The notes beneath the pieces are model-generated. The model ran no database searches. It saw only the letters and a program-made list of their open reading frames with translations, and had not been told where the DNA came from. From assembly GCA_028283745.1 (NCBI GenBank), contig JAPWJZ010000008.1, forward strand, positions 1 to 64,000: 64,000 bases of DNA, read 5' to 3'. The DNA is from Micavibrio sp. Lineage in GTDB: Bacteria; Pseudomonadota; Alphaproteobacteria; Micavibrionales; UBA2020. The position numbers were made by a program, and so were the translations under genes. This document shows, in pieces, positions 15,500 to 23,730 of this stretch. The first letter of the stretch is position 1. Every line of letters starts with the position of its first letter.

Positions 15500-17218
15500 A
15501 TGGCCGGCACAAAAAACAAGTCACGGAAAGTGCAGGGCAAACCGGCATCCCGGCAAAGCCCGCTTTCCGCTGTGCCTTTTGCAATGCCATCGCGGCCTTA
15601 CCTGCTGCTGGCGCTGGCAATATTGCTGGCGTATATCGATATTTATCCGAATACCTTTATCATGGATGATATCGGACTTATCGTCCGCAACCGGTTTTTA
15701 ACCAGCTGGTCTTATTTGCCGGACCTTGTTACACATTTGAACTATGCGGGTTCGCGCGGCAATGAAGGGTATTACCGGCCGGTTCCGGGTGTACTGCATC
15801 TTATCGTTTATCAGCTGTTTGGCGCCTCAACCGTTGCCTTCCATACGCTGAATATCATTTGCCACGCCATCAATGCCGGCCTTGTCTACAGATTGGGGCG
15901 CAAGTTGGGCTTTGCCGAAGGCGCTACGTTTGTGGCTGCATTGCTGTGGTGCCTGCATCCGCTGCATACCGAAGCCGTCAGCTATATGAACTCTACACCG
16001 GAATTGCTCTGGGTCACTTTTACCTTGCTGGGGCTGCTGGCGCTGGTGCCGGAGTGTTCATGGTGGAATGCGGCAAAAGCCGCTGCCTGCTTTTTGCTGG
16101 CGCTGGGCTGTAAGGAAGCGAGTGTTGTGTTCTCCGCCCTTGCGGTGCTGTGCATGTTCATGACCTCGCAAGACAGGTTCAGGCTTTCAACCTATATCCG
16201 CACGCTGCCGTTCTGGCTCATGACTGTTGCATATATCTGCATCTATACGGCGCTGAACCCCTTCAAGCAGTGCGAAGGTAATCTTTCCGCCGAATACCTG
16301 CATTACTGCGGCCATATTTTTGTGCGGATTTTAACAAGCCTTGCAACGCTGCCCGTTTATGCGGGGCTGATTTTTTATCCCACTGGCCTGCACATGGAGC
16401 GTGTGTTCCCCTTCCAGACGGATGCTTTGTCGCCGTTGGTGCTGGCTGGCGCGGCGCTGGCGGCGGGTGCGGCGCTTGTCGTTCTGCTTGGGCGCGGACG
16501 GCGCTGGTTGCCGCTGGGTTTTGGGCTGACGTGGTTTGTCATCGCTCTGTCACCGGCAACGGGCGTGCTTGTGCCGGCCGACCAGCTGATTCTGGAGCAC
16601 TGGATGTATATGCCGACGGTCGGCCTGTTCTTCGGCTTAAGCCAGGCGGCGGCAAACGGGTTGGCGCGGCTGAACAGCCTGCCGGACAAGATGAAAACGG
16701 AAGGCGCGGCACTGCTTGCGCTGGTGGCCGCTGCATTGCTTGGCTTCAAAACGTACAGCCAGAACCAGATATGGCTGAACCCGCCCAGCTTTTATGCCAA
16801 CGTTTTTGCACACGGCGGCTACCGCCGCGGCCTTGCCGATCTTGGGTATTATTACCTGCGCAAACACGCGTTTGATGATGCCGCACAGTCTTACGAAGCG
16901 GCCTTGAAAGATTTTGACCCTAACGCTGTGCCGGAACCGGCGTTGCACCGCGCCCTTGCGCTTGCTTACCTGCATGTCGGCCTTAACGCAAATTACACGG
17001 TGACATCAGACGACATTAACGCGGCAATGCCGAACGTGCAGAACGTGCCGCAAGCAATAGAACAGCTACAAAAAGCTGTCGCCCTCGACCCGGATGAATA
17101 TTTTTCCTACGGTCTCCTCAGCGCGCTTTACAAAAAACAGGGCGATACCAAGAAATCGCAGCTCTATTATAAAAAAATGCAGGAAGCTTACCAGCGCAAG
17201 ACCGTCAGCGCGCCGTAA
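15500..17218 (+). CDS. TMTC-like GT-C membrane glycosyltransferase with C-terminal TPR
   Basis: A 572-residue multi-spanning protein. After a basic N-terminus, a first membrane helix (about 33-51) leads to FIMDDIGLIVRN, whose acidic pair fits the first-loop catalytic motif of GT-C enzymes. Further landmarks are YYRPVPGVLH, HPLHTEAVSY and GCKEASVVF, all resembling the TMTC O-mannosyltransferase/DUF1736 group. About nine to eleven helices end near 430, followed by TPR-like helices (LGYYYLRKHAFDDAAQSYEAAL and later repeats). It probably transfers a lipid-linked sugar to proteins or glycans at the periplasmic face; substrate unknown. An internal ATG in AVPFAMPSRP is a possible alternative start. 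Confidence 0.78.
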   Translation: MAGTKNKSRKVQGKPASRQSPLSAVPFAMPSRPYLLLALAILLAYIDIYPNTFIMDDIGLIVRNRFLTSWSYLPDLVTHLNYAGSRGNEGYYRPVPGVLHLIVYQLFGASTVAFHTLNIICHAINAGLVYRLGRKLGFAEGATFVAALLWCLHPLHTEAVSYMNSTPELLWVTFTLLGLLALVPECSWWNAAKAAACFLLALGCKEASVVFSALAVLCMFMTSQDRFRLSTYIRTLPFWLMTVAYICIYTALNPFKQCEGNLSAEYLHYCGHIFVRILTSLATLPVYAGLIFYPTGLHMERVFPFQTDALSPLVLAGAALAAGAALVVLLGRGRRWLPLGFGLTWFVIALSPATGVLVPADQLILEHWMYMPTVGLFFGLSQAAANGLARLNSLPDKMKTEGAALLALVAAALLGFKTYSQNQIWLNPPSFYANVFAHGGYRRGLADLGYYYLRKHAFDDAAQSYEAALKDFDPNAVPEPALHRALALAYLHVGLNANYTVTSDDINAAMPNVQNVPQAIEQLQKAVALDPDEYFSYGLLSALYKKQGDTKKSQLYYKKMQEAYQRKTVSAP

Positions 17219-17237
17219 CGATTGAGGAATATTATAT

Positions 17238-17690
17238 ATGCCCGCCACTATTGAAACGCGTCCAACGCCGCGCACAGCGAAGCGCCGTCGTAAAGTCATG
17301 GTGATCTTCGCATTGCTGTTACTGTGCGCCCTTGGCCCGTATCTGGCCGTGGGCGGGCTTGATTGTTTGAAGTTTGACAGGCCGTCGCGGCTTGGCTGCA
17401 CGGTGAACCACCATGCGGGCTTTGCCCATGTCACGCGCGGGATGAACCGCTGGACGATCGAGGCGCTGGATGCGGAAGCAAACAAGGACGGCGATGTTGA
17501 AGCCCTGGCCACCTTGCTGCAAACAGGTGACCGCATTCAGGCTATGACGGCGGCGGAAGTTTTGAAACTGCGCGGGGAAAAAGGCCATGCGGCGCTGCAG
17601 GCCGCTTTTAGCACCACCAGCGGCGCGGGGGATGCCCCGCGCGCCGCTCTCATTCAAGAGTATGGTGATTTGCATCAACAGGTAAAATGA
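17238..17690 (+). CDS. Single-pass membrane protein, unknown
   Basis: A 150-residue protein with an arginine/lysine-rich N-terminus, one membrane helix at about residues 20-38, and a mostly helical C-terminal half that may contain HEAT-like repeats (DGDVEALATLLQTGDRIQAM, AAEVLKLRGEKGHAAL). It follows the GT-C gene by 19 bases and is likely cotranscribed with it. A pair of cysteines flanks the region after the helix. I do not recognise a family. Confidence 0.65.
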   Translation: MPATIETRPTPRTAKRRRKVMVIFALLLLCALGPYLAVGGLDCLKFDRPSRLGCTVNHHAGFAHVTRGMNRWTIEALDAEANKDGDVEALATLLQTGDRIQAMTAAEVLKLRGEKGHAALQAAFSTTSGAGDAPRAALIQEYGDLHQQVK

Positions 17691-17705
17691 TGCCGAGAGT
17701 AGAGA

Positions 17706-17790
17706 TGGTGCCCAAAATAAGACTCGAACTTACACGGGTTGCCCCACAGGTACCTGAAACCTGCGCGTCTACCAATTCCGCCATTTGGGC
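17706..17790 (-). tRNA. tRNA-Leu (CAG)
   Basis: A class II tRNA on the minus strand. The acceptor stem is GCCCAAA paired with TTTGGGC, followed by A and an encoded CCA. The anticodon stem CAGGT/ACCTG encloses the seven-base loop TTCAGGT, giving anticodon CAG. A long variable arm (TGGGGCAACCCGT) and a T-arm with TTCGAGT complete the leucine-type fold. Confidence 0.96.
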
Positions 17791-17980
17791 ACGGAAGTAG
17801 GGAAGTAGGGAAGTAATAAGGCAAAACTCCCCCCCTTGTCAAACACAATTGGCCGTATAGGGAAAAGCTTTGTCGATTTATCGGTAAAAGCCTGCTCAAA
17901 CGGAGCATTAGCACGCATTAACAGTGGTCTTTAGGGGGGCTTTTTCCTAAGATTAAGGCGCAAAAAGGGGGTGTTTTGCC

Positions 17981-18838
17981 ATGGAAATTCTGGTTATCGA
18001 CCGCGAATCTCTCACCAATCAGCTGATTGGCACGAAACTGGGGGCCAAAGGCCACAAAGTCGTGACGGAGCCGAACAAGAACGCCGCCTTTGACATGATC
18101 AAGGCCGGCAGCTTCGATTGCATCATGGTGGACCCCGCCCCGCTGCCGGAGGCGCGCCCCGTCATCATCGGCATCTGGAAGAACCTGCGTAGCCCCGTAA
18201 AGCCGTATATTCTGCTGCTCGGCAAAACAGGCACGCCTGAAGACGCGATTGCCGCCGGCACCAACGATGTTTTGAACAAACCCTTCAGCACCGCCGATAT
18301 TGAAACCAAGATCGGCAATGCCGAACGGTTGCAGGATATTACCCGCAAGCTGGCGCGCGAAGACAACGTGCATTCCGTCGGCGGCCTTATTGGCAAGGCG
18401 GCCTTTAACCAGCTGTTCCTGTCCGCCATCGACCGGGCCTTTAGGTATGGCGAGCGCAGCCTGATCGTTTTTGTCACCATTACCAACGTCGATGACATGA
18501 ACGCCGCCATGGGGCAGGACACCGTGAACGATACCGTCAGCCGACTGACCGAGAAAATGACCTTCATGCGCCGCCAGTCCGACGTTATCGGCCGCCTGGG
18601 CTTCAAGGATTTCGCCATTCTGCTGCAACGGCCGCAGTATGAATCCGAACCCATCGACGCGATCAACCGCTTTACCGAGGTGCTGGACAAATTCCAGGCC
18701 GGGTTTGAAAACCGCGCCGCCGCACCTAAATTACACCTGCGCCTGATCGAACTGCCGCAAGGCGCGCTGCATACCGAACGGCATGTGCCGCAAACCGAAA
18801 GCGCGCATGCAGACGCCGCGAATGGCGCGGAAATATAA
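17981..18838 (+). CDS. Receiver domain fused to a degenerate GGDEF domain
   Basis: A 285-residue response-regulator-type protein. The receiver domain (about 1-115) has the phospho-acceptor candidate Asp51 in CIMVDPAP and the conserved lysine in LNKPFS. The domain that follows (about 135-255) has a GGDEF-like layout, but the active site reads RLGFKDF, so it cannot be a normal cyclase. Substrate-site residues also look degenerate. The likely role is phosphorylation-dependent signalling or protein binding, not c-di-GMP synthesis. ATG 17981 is preceded by AAAAAGGGGGTG. The gene ends inside a 24-bp tandem repeat that contains its stop codon. Confidence 0.8.
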   Translation: MEILVIDRESLTNQLIGTKLGAKGHKVVTEPNKNAAFDMIKAGSFDCIMVDPAPLPEARPVIIGIWKNLRSPVKPYILLLGKTGTPEDAIAAGTNDVLNKPFSTADIETKIGNAERLQDITRKLAREDNVHSVGGLIGKAAFNQLFLSAIDRAFRYGERSLIVFVTITNVDDMNAAMGQDTVNDTVSRLTEKMTFMRRQSDVIGRLGFKDFAILLQRPQYESEPIDAINRFTEVLDKFQAGFENRAAAPKLHLRLIELPQGALHTERHVPQTESAHADAANGAEI

Positions 18839-18919
18839 CGCGCCACCGGCGCAGAGACTTGGGGCGCCACCGACGCAGAGATTTAACGCGCCCGCGGCGC
18901 AGAGTTTAATACGGCGATT
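18824..18919 (+). repeat. 24-bp minisatellite, four copies, spanning a stop codon
   Basis: Copies start at 18824, 18848, 18872 and 18896, exactly 24 bases apart, each close to GGCGCAGAGATTTAA preceded by a CGCGCCACC-like segment. The first copy encodes the last residues and stop of the upstream gene (GAEI-stop). The second lost the stop (ACTTGG), the third has it again (ATTTAA), and the fourth is altered (TTTAAT). The period is a multiple of three, so read-through would add eight-residue units. Confidence 0.85.
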
Positions 18920-18949
18920 TAACCACCAGACCTAAAAAGGACAACCACC

Positions 18950-20299
18950 ATGGCCGACGCAAAAGAAACGCAAACACTGCAACTGCTGCAGGACCTGCTG
19001 AAAAAGGCGAAAGCGCAAGGCGCGACGGCGGCGGATATTGTGCTGTCCGACAGTACCTCTGTTTCCGTCACGCGCCGCAACGGCGCACCGGAAGCGTTGC
19101 AGCGGTCAGAAGAAGCGGAAATTGGCTTGCGCGTTTTTGTCGGCAACCGCCAGGCCATCGTGTCATCGTCCGACCGTTCGCCGGAAGCGCTGGAGCAAAT
19201 GGCCGAGCGTGCCGTTGCCATGGCGAAAATTGTGCCGGAAGACCCCTATGCAGGCATCGCCGATGCTGCGGATATTTGCAAGCAGTGGCCGGACCTTGAT
19301 TTGTATGATGATACCGAAGTGCCGGTCGAAAGACTGACTGAGCTGGCGGATGCCGCCGAAGACGCTGCCCGCAGCATTAAGGGCATCACCAATTCAGACG
19401 GCGCTGAAATGTCATCCGGCAAGGATACGTCGTATTACGTCGCGTCCAACGGCTTCGTCGGCGGTTATTCATCATCGGGCTTCAGCATTTCCGTTTCCGT
19501 CATTGCGGGTGAAGGGGATGGCATGGAGACGGATTACGATTATGATTCCGCAACCTTTTTCAAAGACCTCGCCGCGCCCGAGGAGATTGGCCGCAACGCA
19601 GGCGAGCGCGCCGTAAAGGCGCTCGGCCCCCGCAAGGGCCCCACTAAACAAATGCCGGTGGTGTTTGACCGCCGCATTGCGGGCGGGTTGATTGGCAGCC
19701 TTGCGGGCGGCATTTCCGGCAGTGCGGTTGCCCGCGGCACCACGCTGCTGAAAGATAAAATGGGCCAGCAGATCTTCCCGAAGCATTTGAGCGTTATCGA
19801 CGACCCGTTCCTTAAAAAAGGCGCGCGGTCCCACCCGTTTGATGGCGAGGGCCTTGCGCCCCAGCGCCGCAAAATTATCGACAACGGCGTTCTGACCGGC
19901 TGGCTGCTTGACCTGTCATCCGCCCGCCAGCTGGGTCTTAAAAGCACGGGCAACGCCGGGCGCGGGGCTTCTGCGCCGCCCAGCCCGCGCGCCGCAAACT
20001 TCTACGTTGAAGGTGGCACCCTTTCCGTCGCCGACCTTTTGAAAGATATTGAAGAAGGCTTTTACGTGACGCAGATGATGGGCAGCGGCGCGAATATGAT
20101 TACCGGTGACTACAGCCGCGGCGCGCGCGGCTTCTGGATCGAAAAGGGCCAGATCACCTATGCGGTCAGCGAAATGACGATTGCCGGAAATATTTCCGAC
20201 ATGTGGAAAGACATGGAGGCGGCGAATGATATTATTTTCAAGACCGGCGTGGATGCGCCGACCATCCGCCTTGCCCGCATGACTGTCGCGGGCGCGTGA
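18950..20299 (+). CDS. pmbA: PmbA/TldE metalloprotease family protein
   Basis: A 449-residue protein of the TldD/PmbA family. TldD and TldE (PmbA) form a heterodimeric zinc protease acting on unfolded peptides, with roles in microcin maturation and CcdA degradation. PmbA itself lacks the HExxxH zinc motif, and none is visible here. Family landmarks are SDSTSVSVTRRNG near the start, GLRVFVGNRQA, the FDRRIAGGLIGSLAGGISG segment, GNAGRGASAPPSPRAANFYVE, and the closing MTIAGNISDMWKDM. ATG 18950 follows AAAAAGGACAA. No tldD is in the window. Confidence 0.94.
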   Translation: MADAKETQTLQLLQDLLKKAKAQGATAADIVLSDSTSVSVTRRNGAPEALQRSEEAEIGLRVFVGNRQAIVSSSDRSPEALEQMAERAVAMAKIVPEDPYAGIADAADICKQWPDLDLYDDTEVPVERLTELADAAEDAARSIKGITNSDGAEMSSGKDTSYYVASNGFVGGYSSSGFSISVSVIAGEGDGMETDYDYDSATFFKDLAAPEEIGRNAGERAVKALGPRKGPTKQMPVVFDRRIAGGLIGSLAGGISGSAVARGTTLLKDKMGQQIFPKHLSVIDDPFLKKGARSHPFDGEGLAPQRRKIIDNGVLTGWLLDLSSARQLGLKSTGNAGRGASAPPSPRAANFYVEGGTLSVADLLKDIEEGFYVTQMMGSGANMITGDYSRGARGFWIEKGQITYAVSEMTIAGNISDMWKDMEAANDIIFKTGVDAPTIRLARMTVAGA

Positions 20300-20305
20300 C
20301 GCCGA

Positions 20306-20749
20306 ATGGCGGATGCGCCGGTTTTTCACCAGGTTTATGAAACGGGGCAATTGAACATTGCACTGCTAGCGGCGCCGCTATTCGGCCTTTATTGCGTCAA
20401 GCAGGCCTTCAGCAAAAATTCAACCGTCGGGCAGATGTTTATGCTGAATTCTGCGTCGGCGCGGCTCATGCACCGCGTGGTCTTTGGCGGTTTTGCGCTG
20501 GCGCTTGCCGCGGTCACCTTCCCCTATGCCGCTGCCAATCTTGGCGATTACCTGATGGTACGGCAGGCGGAACAGGCAGGCACGGTGCAAACCGTGGCAG
20601 GCAAGGCGCAGCAGGTCACGGCAAACGGTTTTTGCGTTAATGATATCTGCGTCGGTTATGAAGGCTCCATCGACAGCCTCTCCGAAGGGGTCATGGTGCG
20701 CGCGGATTACATCGGGAAAAAGCTTGTGCGGCTTGACCTGCCGCAGTAG
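20306..20749 (+). CDS. Two-helix membrane protein, unknown
   Basis: A 147-residue protein six bases downstream of pmbA. Hydrophobic segments lie at about residues 15-33 and 54-77, followed by a soluble C-terminal domain of about 65 residues containing a close cysteine pair (GFCVNDICVGYE). The C-terminal part is probably extracytoplasmic and could form a small beta domain. I do not recognise the family; cotranscription with pmbA is inferred from spacing. Confidence 0.65.
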   Translation: MADAPVFHQVYETGQLNIALLAAPLFGLYCVKQAFSKNSTVGQMFMLNSASARLMHRVVFGGFALALAAVTFPYAAANLGDYLMVRQAEQAGTVQTVAGKAQQVTANGFCVNDICVGYEGSIDSLSEGVMVRADYIGKKLVRLDLPQ

Positions 20750-20805
20750 CGAGCGCTGCCGCCAATACAGGTGCGCGGCTAAAAAATTTACCGCGAAGAT
20801 GCCAA

Positions 20806-21345
20806 TTAAGCCCGTACCCGGACTTCGCCGCGCGGACGGAACGGAATAACCACGCCGAAACTTTCGCGGCGAATTTCTTTTTGCTGCGAAAACATCGCGC
20901 GGAATTTCGGCGTCGGGTCGATGATCGGCTCCAGAATATCCTGCTTGTTAAATACCTGCTCCACCATGCGGATAGAAATATCCAGCGCGCGTGCATGGAA
21001 GACGGAAAGGCCAAGCTCCACCACGCCTTTTTGCGGGCTGTTGTAATCATCCCCGTCCAGCGACAGTTTGTTGATGCGGTAATAACCTGCGCGGGCCGTG
21101 CGCTCCGCATACAAATAAAAGCTTTCGGTGTAAACGGGGTGGGTTTCGCCAAGGTCATCAATGTAATTTTCGCGGATGCTTTTCATTTCCGCCACCAGCC
21201 GCTCCCCGCCAGCTTCCAGCCGGATTTCGGCAAAGCCTTCAAGCGCGTTCTTGGTTTTGTCGAAGTAATGCCATTCAATATGCCCGCGCTCCCGCACTTC
21301 CGGGGCGCCCATTTTTTGCAGCAGGTCATTCAAGGCGTACATCAT
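20806..21345 (-). CDS. Conserved-looking soluble protein, unknown
   Basis: A 179-residue protein, no signal peptide or membrane segment. ATG 21345 (an ATGATG pair) follows AAAGGAA; longer frames reach 21495 without support. The sequence is charged and mixed alpha/beta, with LEGFAEIRLEAGGERLVAEMKSIRE-type strands and a C-terminus rich in arginine (PFRPRGEVRVRA). It stands alone, convergent with the gene at 20306 and divergent from a Nudix gene. I could not assign a family. Confidence 0.7.
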   Translation of the reverse strand: MMYALNDLLQKMGAPEVRERGHIEWHYFDKTKNALEGFAEIRLEAGGERLVAEMKSIRENYIDDLGETHPVYTESFYLYAERTARAGYYRINKLSLDGDDYNSPQKGVVELGLSVFHARALDISIRMVEQVFNKQDILEPIIDPTPKFRAMFSQQKEIRRESFGVVIPFRPRGEVRVRA

Positions 21346-21436
21346 GGCCGATTCCTTTATTCTTCCTGCTTCCCAAAATAGGGTAAATTGATTGACAAAA
21401 GCTTGACCGCATTTCCCGTAAAAACAAGGACCTGCT

Positions 21437-21931
21437 ATGACACTGACATCGCAAGACAAAGACCTGACGCTGACAACCCCGCACGGCATTTTCAACCACC
21501 GCGTGGGCTTTCTGGTGTTCCAGCAGGGCCGCGTGCTGCTGCAGGACGCGGGTGCGGGTTACTGGTTTGTCACTGGTGGCCGCGTCGCTTTCGGCGAATC
21601 AACCGCCGAAACCGTGACCCGCGAAATTGCCGAAGAACTGCAAACCACGGCGGACAGCACCGAACTTGCGGGCCTCGTTGAAAATTTTTTCGTCATCAAG
21701 GGCAAGCCGTTTCATGAAGTGATGGTGTTATATCGCGCCAATTACACCGCGGCGTTGCAGGTGCCGAAAACCGATATTCACGGCAAGCCGTTTCAAACAG
21801 GCTGGTTCACTGAAAATGAATTGCGAAACACCAGCCTGAAGCCTGATTTCCTGAAGGAAAAACTGTTTTCGTTTCAAACGGGCTTTCAGCACGTCATCCA
21901 CCGCGACCCTGGTATTGCTGCGCCGTTGTAA
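21437..21931 (+). CDS. Nudix hydrolase
   Basis: A 164-residue Nudix protein that hydrolyses a nucleoside-diphosphate-linked substrate. The Nudix box starts at GGRVAFGESTAETVTREIAEEL (shown as two halves: GGRVAFGESTA and ETVTREIAEEL, about residues 47-68) and has the catalytic REIAEE core. The fold before it (FNHRVGFLVFQQGRVLLQD) is typical of ADP-sugar or (d)NTP Nudix enzymes. ATG 21437 follows AAGGAC. Substrate cannot be told from sequence. It is divergent from the unknown gene at 20806. Confidence 0.9.
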   Translation: MTLTSQDKDLTLTTPHGIFNHRVGFLVFQQGRVLLQDAGAGYWFVTGGRVAFGESTAETVTREIAEELQTTADSTELAGLVENFFVIKGKPFHEVMVLYRANYTAALQVPKTDIHGKPFQTGWFTENELRNTSLKPDFLKEKLFSFQTGFQHVIHRDPGIAAPL

Positions 21932-22034
21932 ACAAGGGCGCGTGTGCAAAGCAAGCAATGCGGGCGCTGTTAATGAAGCCTTCGCGGCCTATATCATGCT
22001 ATGATAGTGTTAGTTCATAGTGAAGGGCGGTACG

Positions 22035-22460
22035 ATGTCGGCATTTACGCAGCTTGCGAACCTTATTTCCTATTATCTCGATGACGCGCCCACCCTGTTC
22101 GCCAATGCCGCTGCCGCCAACGACCGCAAAGCCGTGGACAGAATGATTGGCAAATACGGCCAGGGCATCATCAACAAAATCGGAAAAAACCGCGACAGCG
22201 CGCTGATGACCGCCGCCGTGAACGGCAATGTCGACATGGTTGAATACCTGCTGCACCGCAATGCCGATGTGCATTACCACAACCCCAACGGCGTAACCGC
22301 GCTTATTGCCGCGGGCAATGCCGGCCAGAAAGCGGTTTACGAACTGTTGCTGAAGGCAGGCGCAGACCCCGACAAGAAAAACAAATACGGGCACACGGCG
22401 GCTTTCTGCCTGAAGCGCGCGCTGTCACAGCCCGCAGCGCCAACAGTTACCCCGGTGTAA
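22035..22460 (+). CDS. Small ankyrin-repeat protein
   Basis: A 141-residue protein with about three ankyrin repeats covering residues 40-125. The clearest are SALMTAAVNGNVDMVEYLLHRN and TALIAAGNAGQKAVYELLLKAGA, with DKKNKYGHTAAFCL beginning the last. No signal peptide or other domain is visible. ATG 22035 is preceded by GAAGGGCGG. Ankyrin repeats mediate protein-protein contact; partner unknown. It stands alone between the Nudix gene and the flavodoxin-like gene. Confidence 0.85.
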   Translation: MSAFTQLANLISYYLDDAPTLFANAAAANDRKAVDRMIGKYGQGIINKIGKNRDSALMTAAVNGNVDMVEYLLHRNADVHYHNPNGVTALIAAGNAGQKAVYELLLKAGADPDKKNKYGHTAAFCLKRALSQPAAPTVTPV

Positions 22461-22581
22461 CCGGCTCCAGCGTTAAAAAGACACGATTGCGGCGCCTTAT
22501 TCTCAATTTCGGCAATGTTTTATTTACCGCTGCGGTTTATAGTGGCGCTGGTTTTAACAATTGTCCGGAGGAGAATTTTTA

Positions 22582-23157
22582 ATGACATCCATCGCCATCG
22601 TCTTTTACAGCGGCTACGGCCACACGGCAAAACAGGCGGAAGCCGTGCGCGAAGGCGCCGCCAGCGCAGCGGGCGCGACCGCCACGCTGTACCAGATCGA
22701 CAAAGACGGCAACCTGCCTGACGGCACGTTTGAAAAACTGGCAACCGCCGATGCGGTGATTTACGGCAGCCCCACCTATATGGGCGGCCCCGCATGGCAG
22801 TTCAAAAAGTTCGCGGATGCATCGTCCAAGCCGTGGTTTACGCAAGCGTGGAAAGACAAGGTTGCTGCAGGCTTCACCAACTCCGCCTCCATCAACGGCG
22901 ATAAATTCTCGACCATCGAATATTTCTTTACCCTGTCGCAGCAGCACGGCCAAATCTGGGTTGGGACCGGCCTTATGCCGTCCAACAAAAAAGAACACGG
23001 GCCGGATGACATTAACTGGACGGCCGGTTTTGCGGGCGCATTGTCCGTTTCCCCGTCTGACGCATCGCCGGAAGAAGCGCCGCGCAAGGGCGATCTTGAA
23101 ACCGCCAAGCTGCTCGGCAAGCGCGTGGCCGAGCTGGCAGCGAAGCTGAAGAAATAA
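22582..23157 (+). CDS. Flavodoxin-like NAD(P)H:quinone oxidoreductase (WrbA-type family)
   Basis: A 191-residue flavodoxin-fold protein. The FMN phosphate loop is visible as FYSGYGHTAKQAE near the N-terminus, followed by the isoalloxazine-contact segment YGSPTYMGGPAWQFKKF (about 60-76) and GFTNSASINGD. This fits NAD(P)H-dependent quinone reductases that protect against redox cycling. ATG 22582 has an excellent GGAGGAG site. A strong terminator follows and also covers the end of the convergent GNAT gene. Confidence 0.88.
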   Translation: MTSIAIVFYSGYGHTAKQAEAVREGAASAAGATATLYQIDKDGNLPDGTFEKLATADAVIYGSPTYMGGPAWQFKKFADASSKPWFTQAWKDKVAAGFTNSASINGDKFSTIEYFFTLSQQHGQIWVGTGLMPSNKKEHGPDDINWTAGFAGALSVSPSDASPEEAPRKGDLETAKLLGKRVAELAAKLKK

Positions 23158-23175
23158 TAACGGCTGATTTAAAGG

Positions 23176-23213
23176 AACGGCCCGGCGGTGACATGCTGCA
23201 GGGCCGTTTTTTT
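23176..23213 (+). terminator. Rho-independent terminator after the flavodoxin-like gene
   Basis: AACGGCCC (23176-23183) pairs with GGGCCGTT (23201-23208), followed by a run of T to 23213. The T-run overlaps the stop codon of the convergent acetyltransferase gene. Confidence 0.8.
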
Positions 23214-23730
23214 ATGCGGGCAGGGCATGCGCGCCCGCGCCCAGTTGCCGCTGCATTAACACCACGTCCAGCCAGCGGCCAAATTTAAAGCCGACGTCTT
23301 TCAGCGTACCGGTATGGGTGAAACCCAAGGATTTGTGCAGGTTGATGGAGCTTTTATTCTCCGCATCCCCAATCACGGCCACCATCTGCCGCAATCCCAG
23401 TGCCGTGCAGTCATCTATCAACCGGTTCAGCAGCAGCTTGCCAATGCCGCGGCTGGTTGCCACGGGGTGAATGTAAACGGAATCTTCCACGGTGAAGCGA
23501 TAGGCAAGTCGCGGGCGGTACGGGCCGGCATAAGCATAGCCCAGAATATCGCCGTTATCTTCCGCCACCAAATATGGCAGCTTTAACGCCAGAATATCCC
23601 GCTGGCGGGCTGTCATCTCGGCGGTTGTCGGCGGTTCAAGTTCAAACGAACCGGTGCCGTGCGTCACGTGATGCGCGTAAATATCCGCAATCGCGGCAAT
23701 ATCATCCGTTGTCGCCGCCCGCAGCAGCAT
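23212..23730 (-). CDS. GNAT acetyltransferase, phosphinothricin-acetyltransferase-like
   Basis: A 172-residue GNAT enzyme that moves an acetyl group from acetyl-CoA to an amine. The layout follows the Pat/Bar/MnaT type: RAATTDDIAAIADIYAHHV, then SFELEPPT, GYAYAGPYRPRLAYRFTVEDSVYI, the CoA-binding SRGIGKLLL (RGxGxxL form), and NLHKSLGF. Members commonly act on methionine sulfone/sulfoximine-type amino acids. The start overlaps the stop of the aminotransferase gene upstream (TGATG), so translation is coupled. Confidence 0.88.
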   Translation of the reverse strand: MLLRAATTDDIAAIADIYAHHVTHGTGSFELEPPTTAEMTARQRDILALKLPYLVAEDNGDILGYAYAGPYRPRLAYRFTVEDSVYIHPVATSRGIGKLLLNRLIDDCTALGLRQMVAVIGDAENKSSINLHKSLGFTHTGTLKDVGFKFGRWLDVVLMQRQLGAGAHALPA

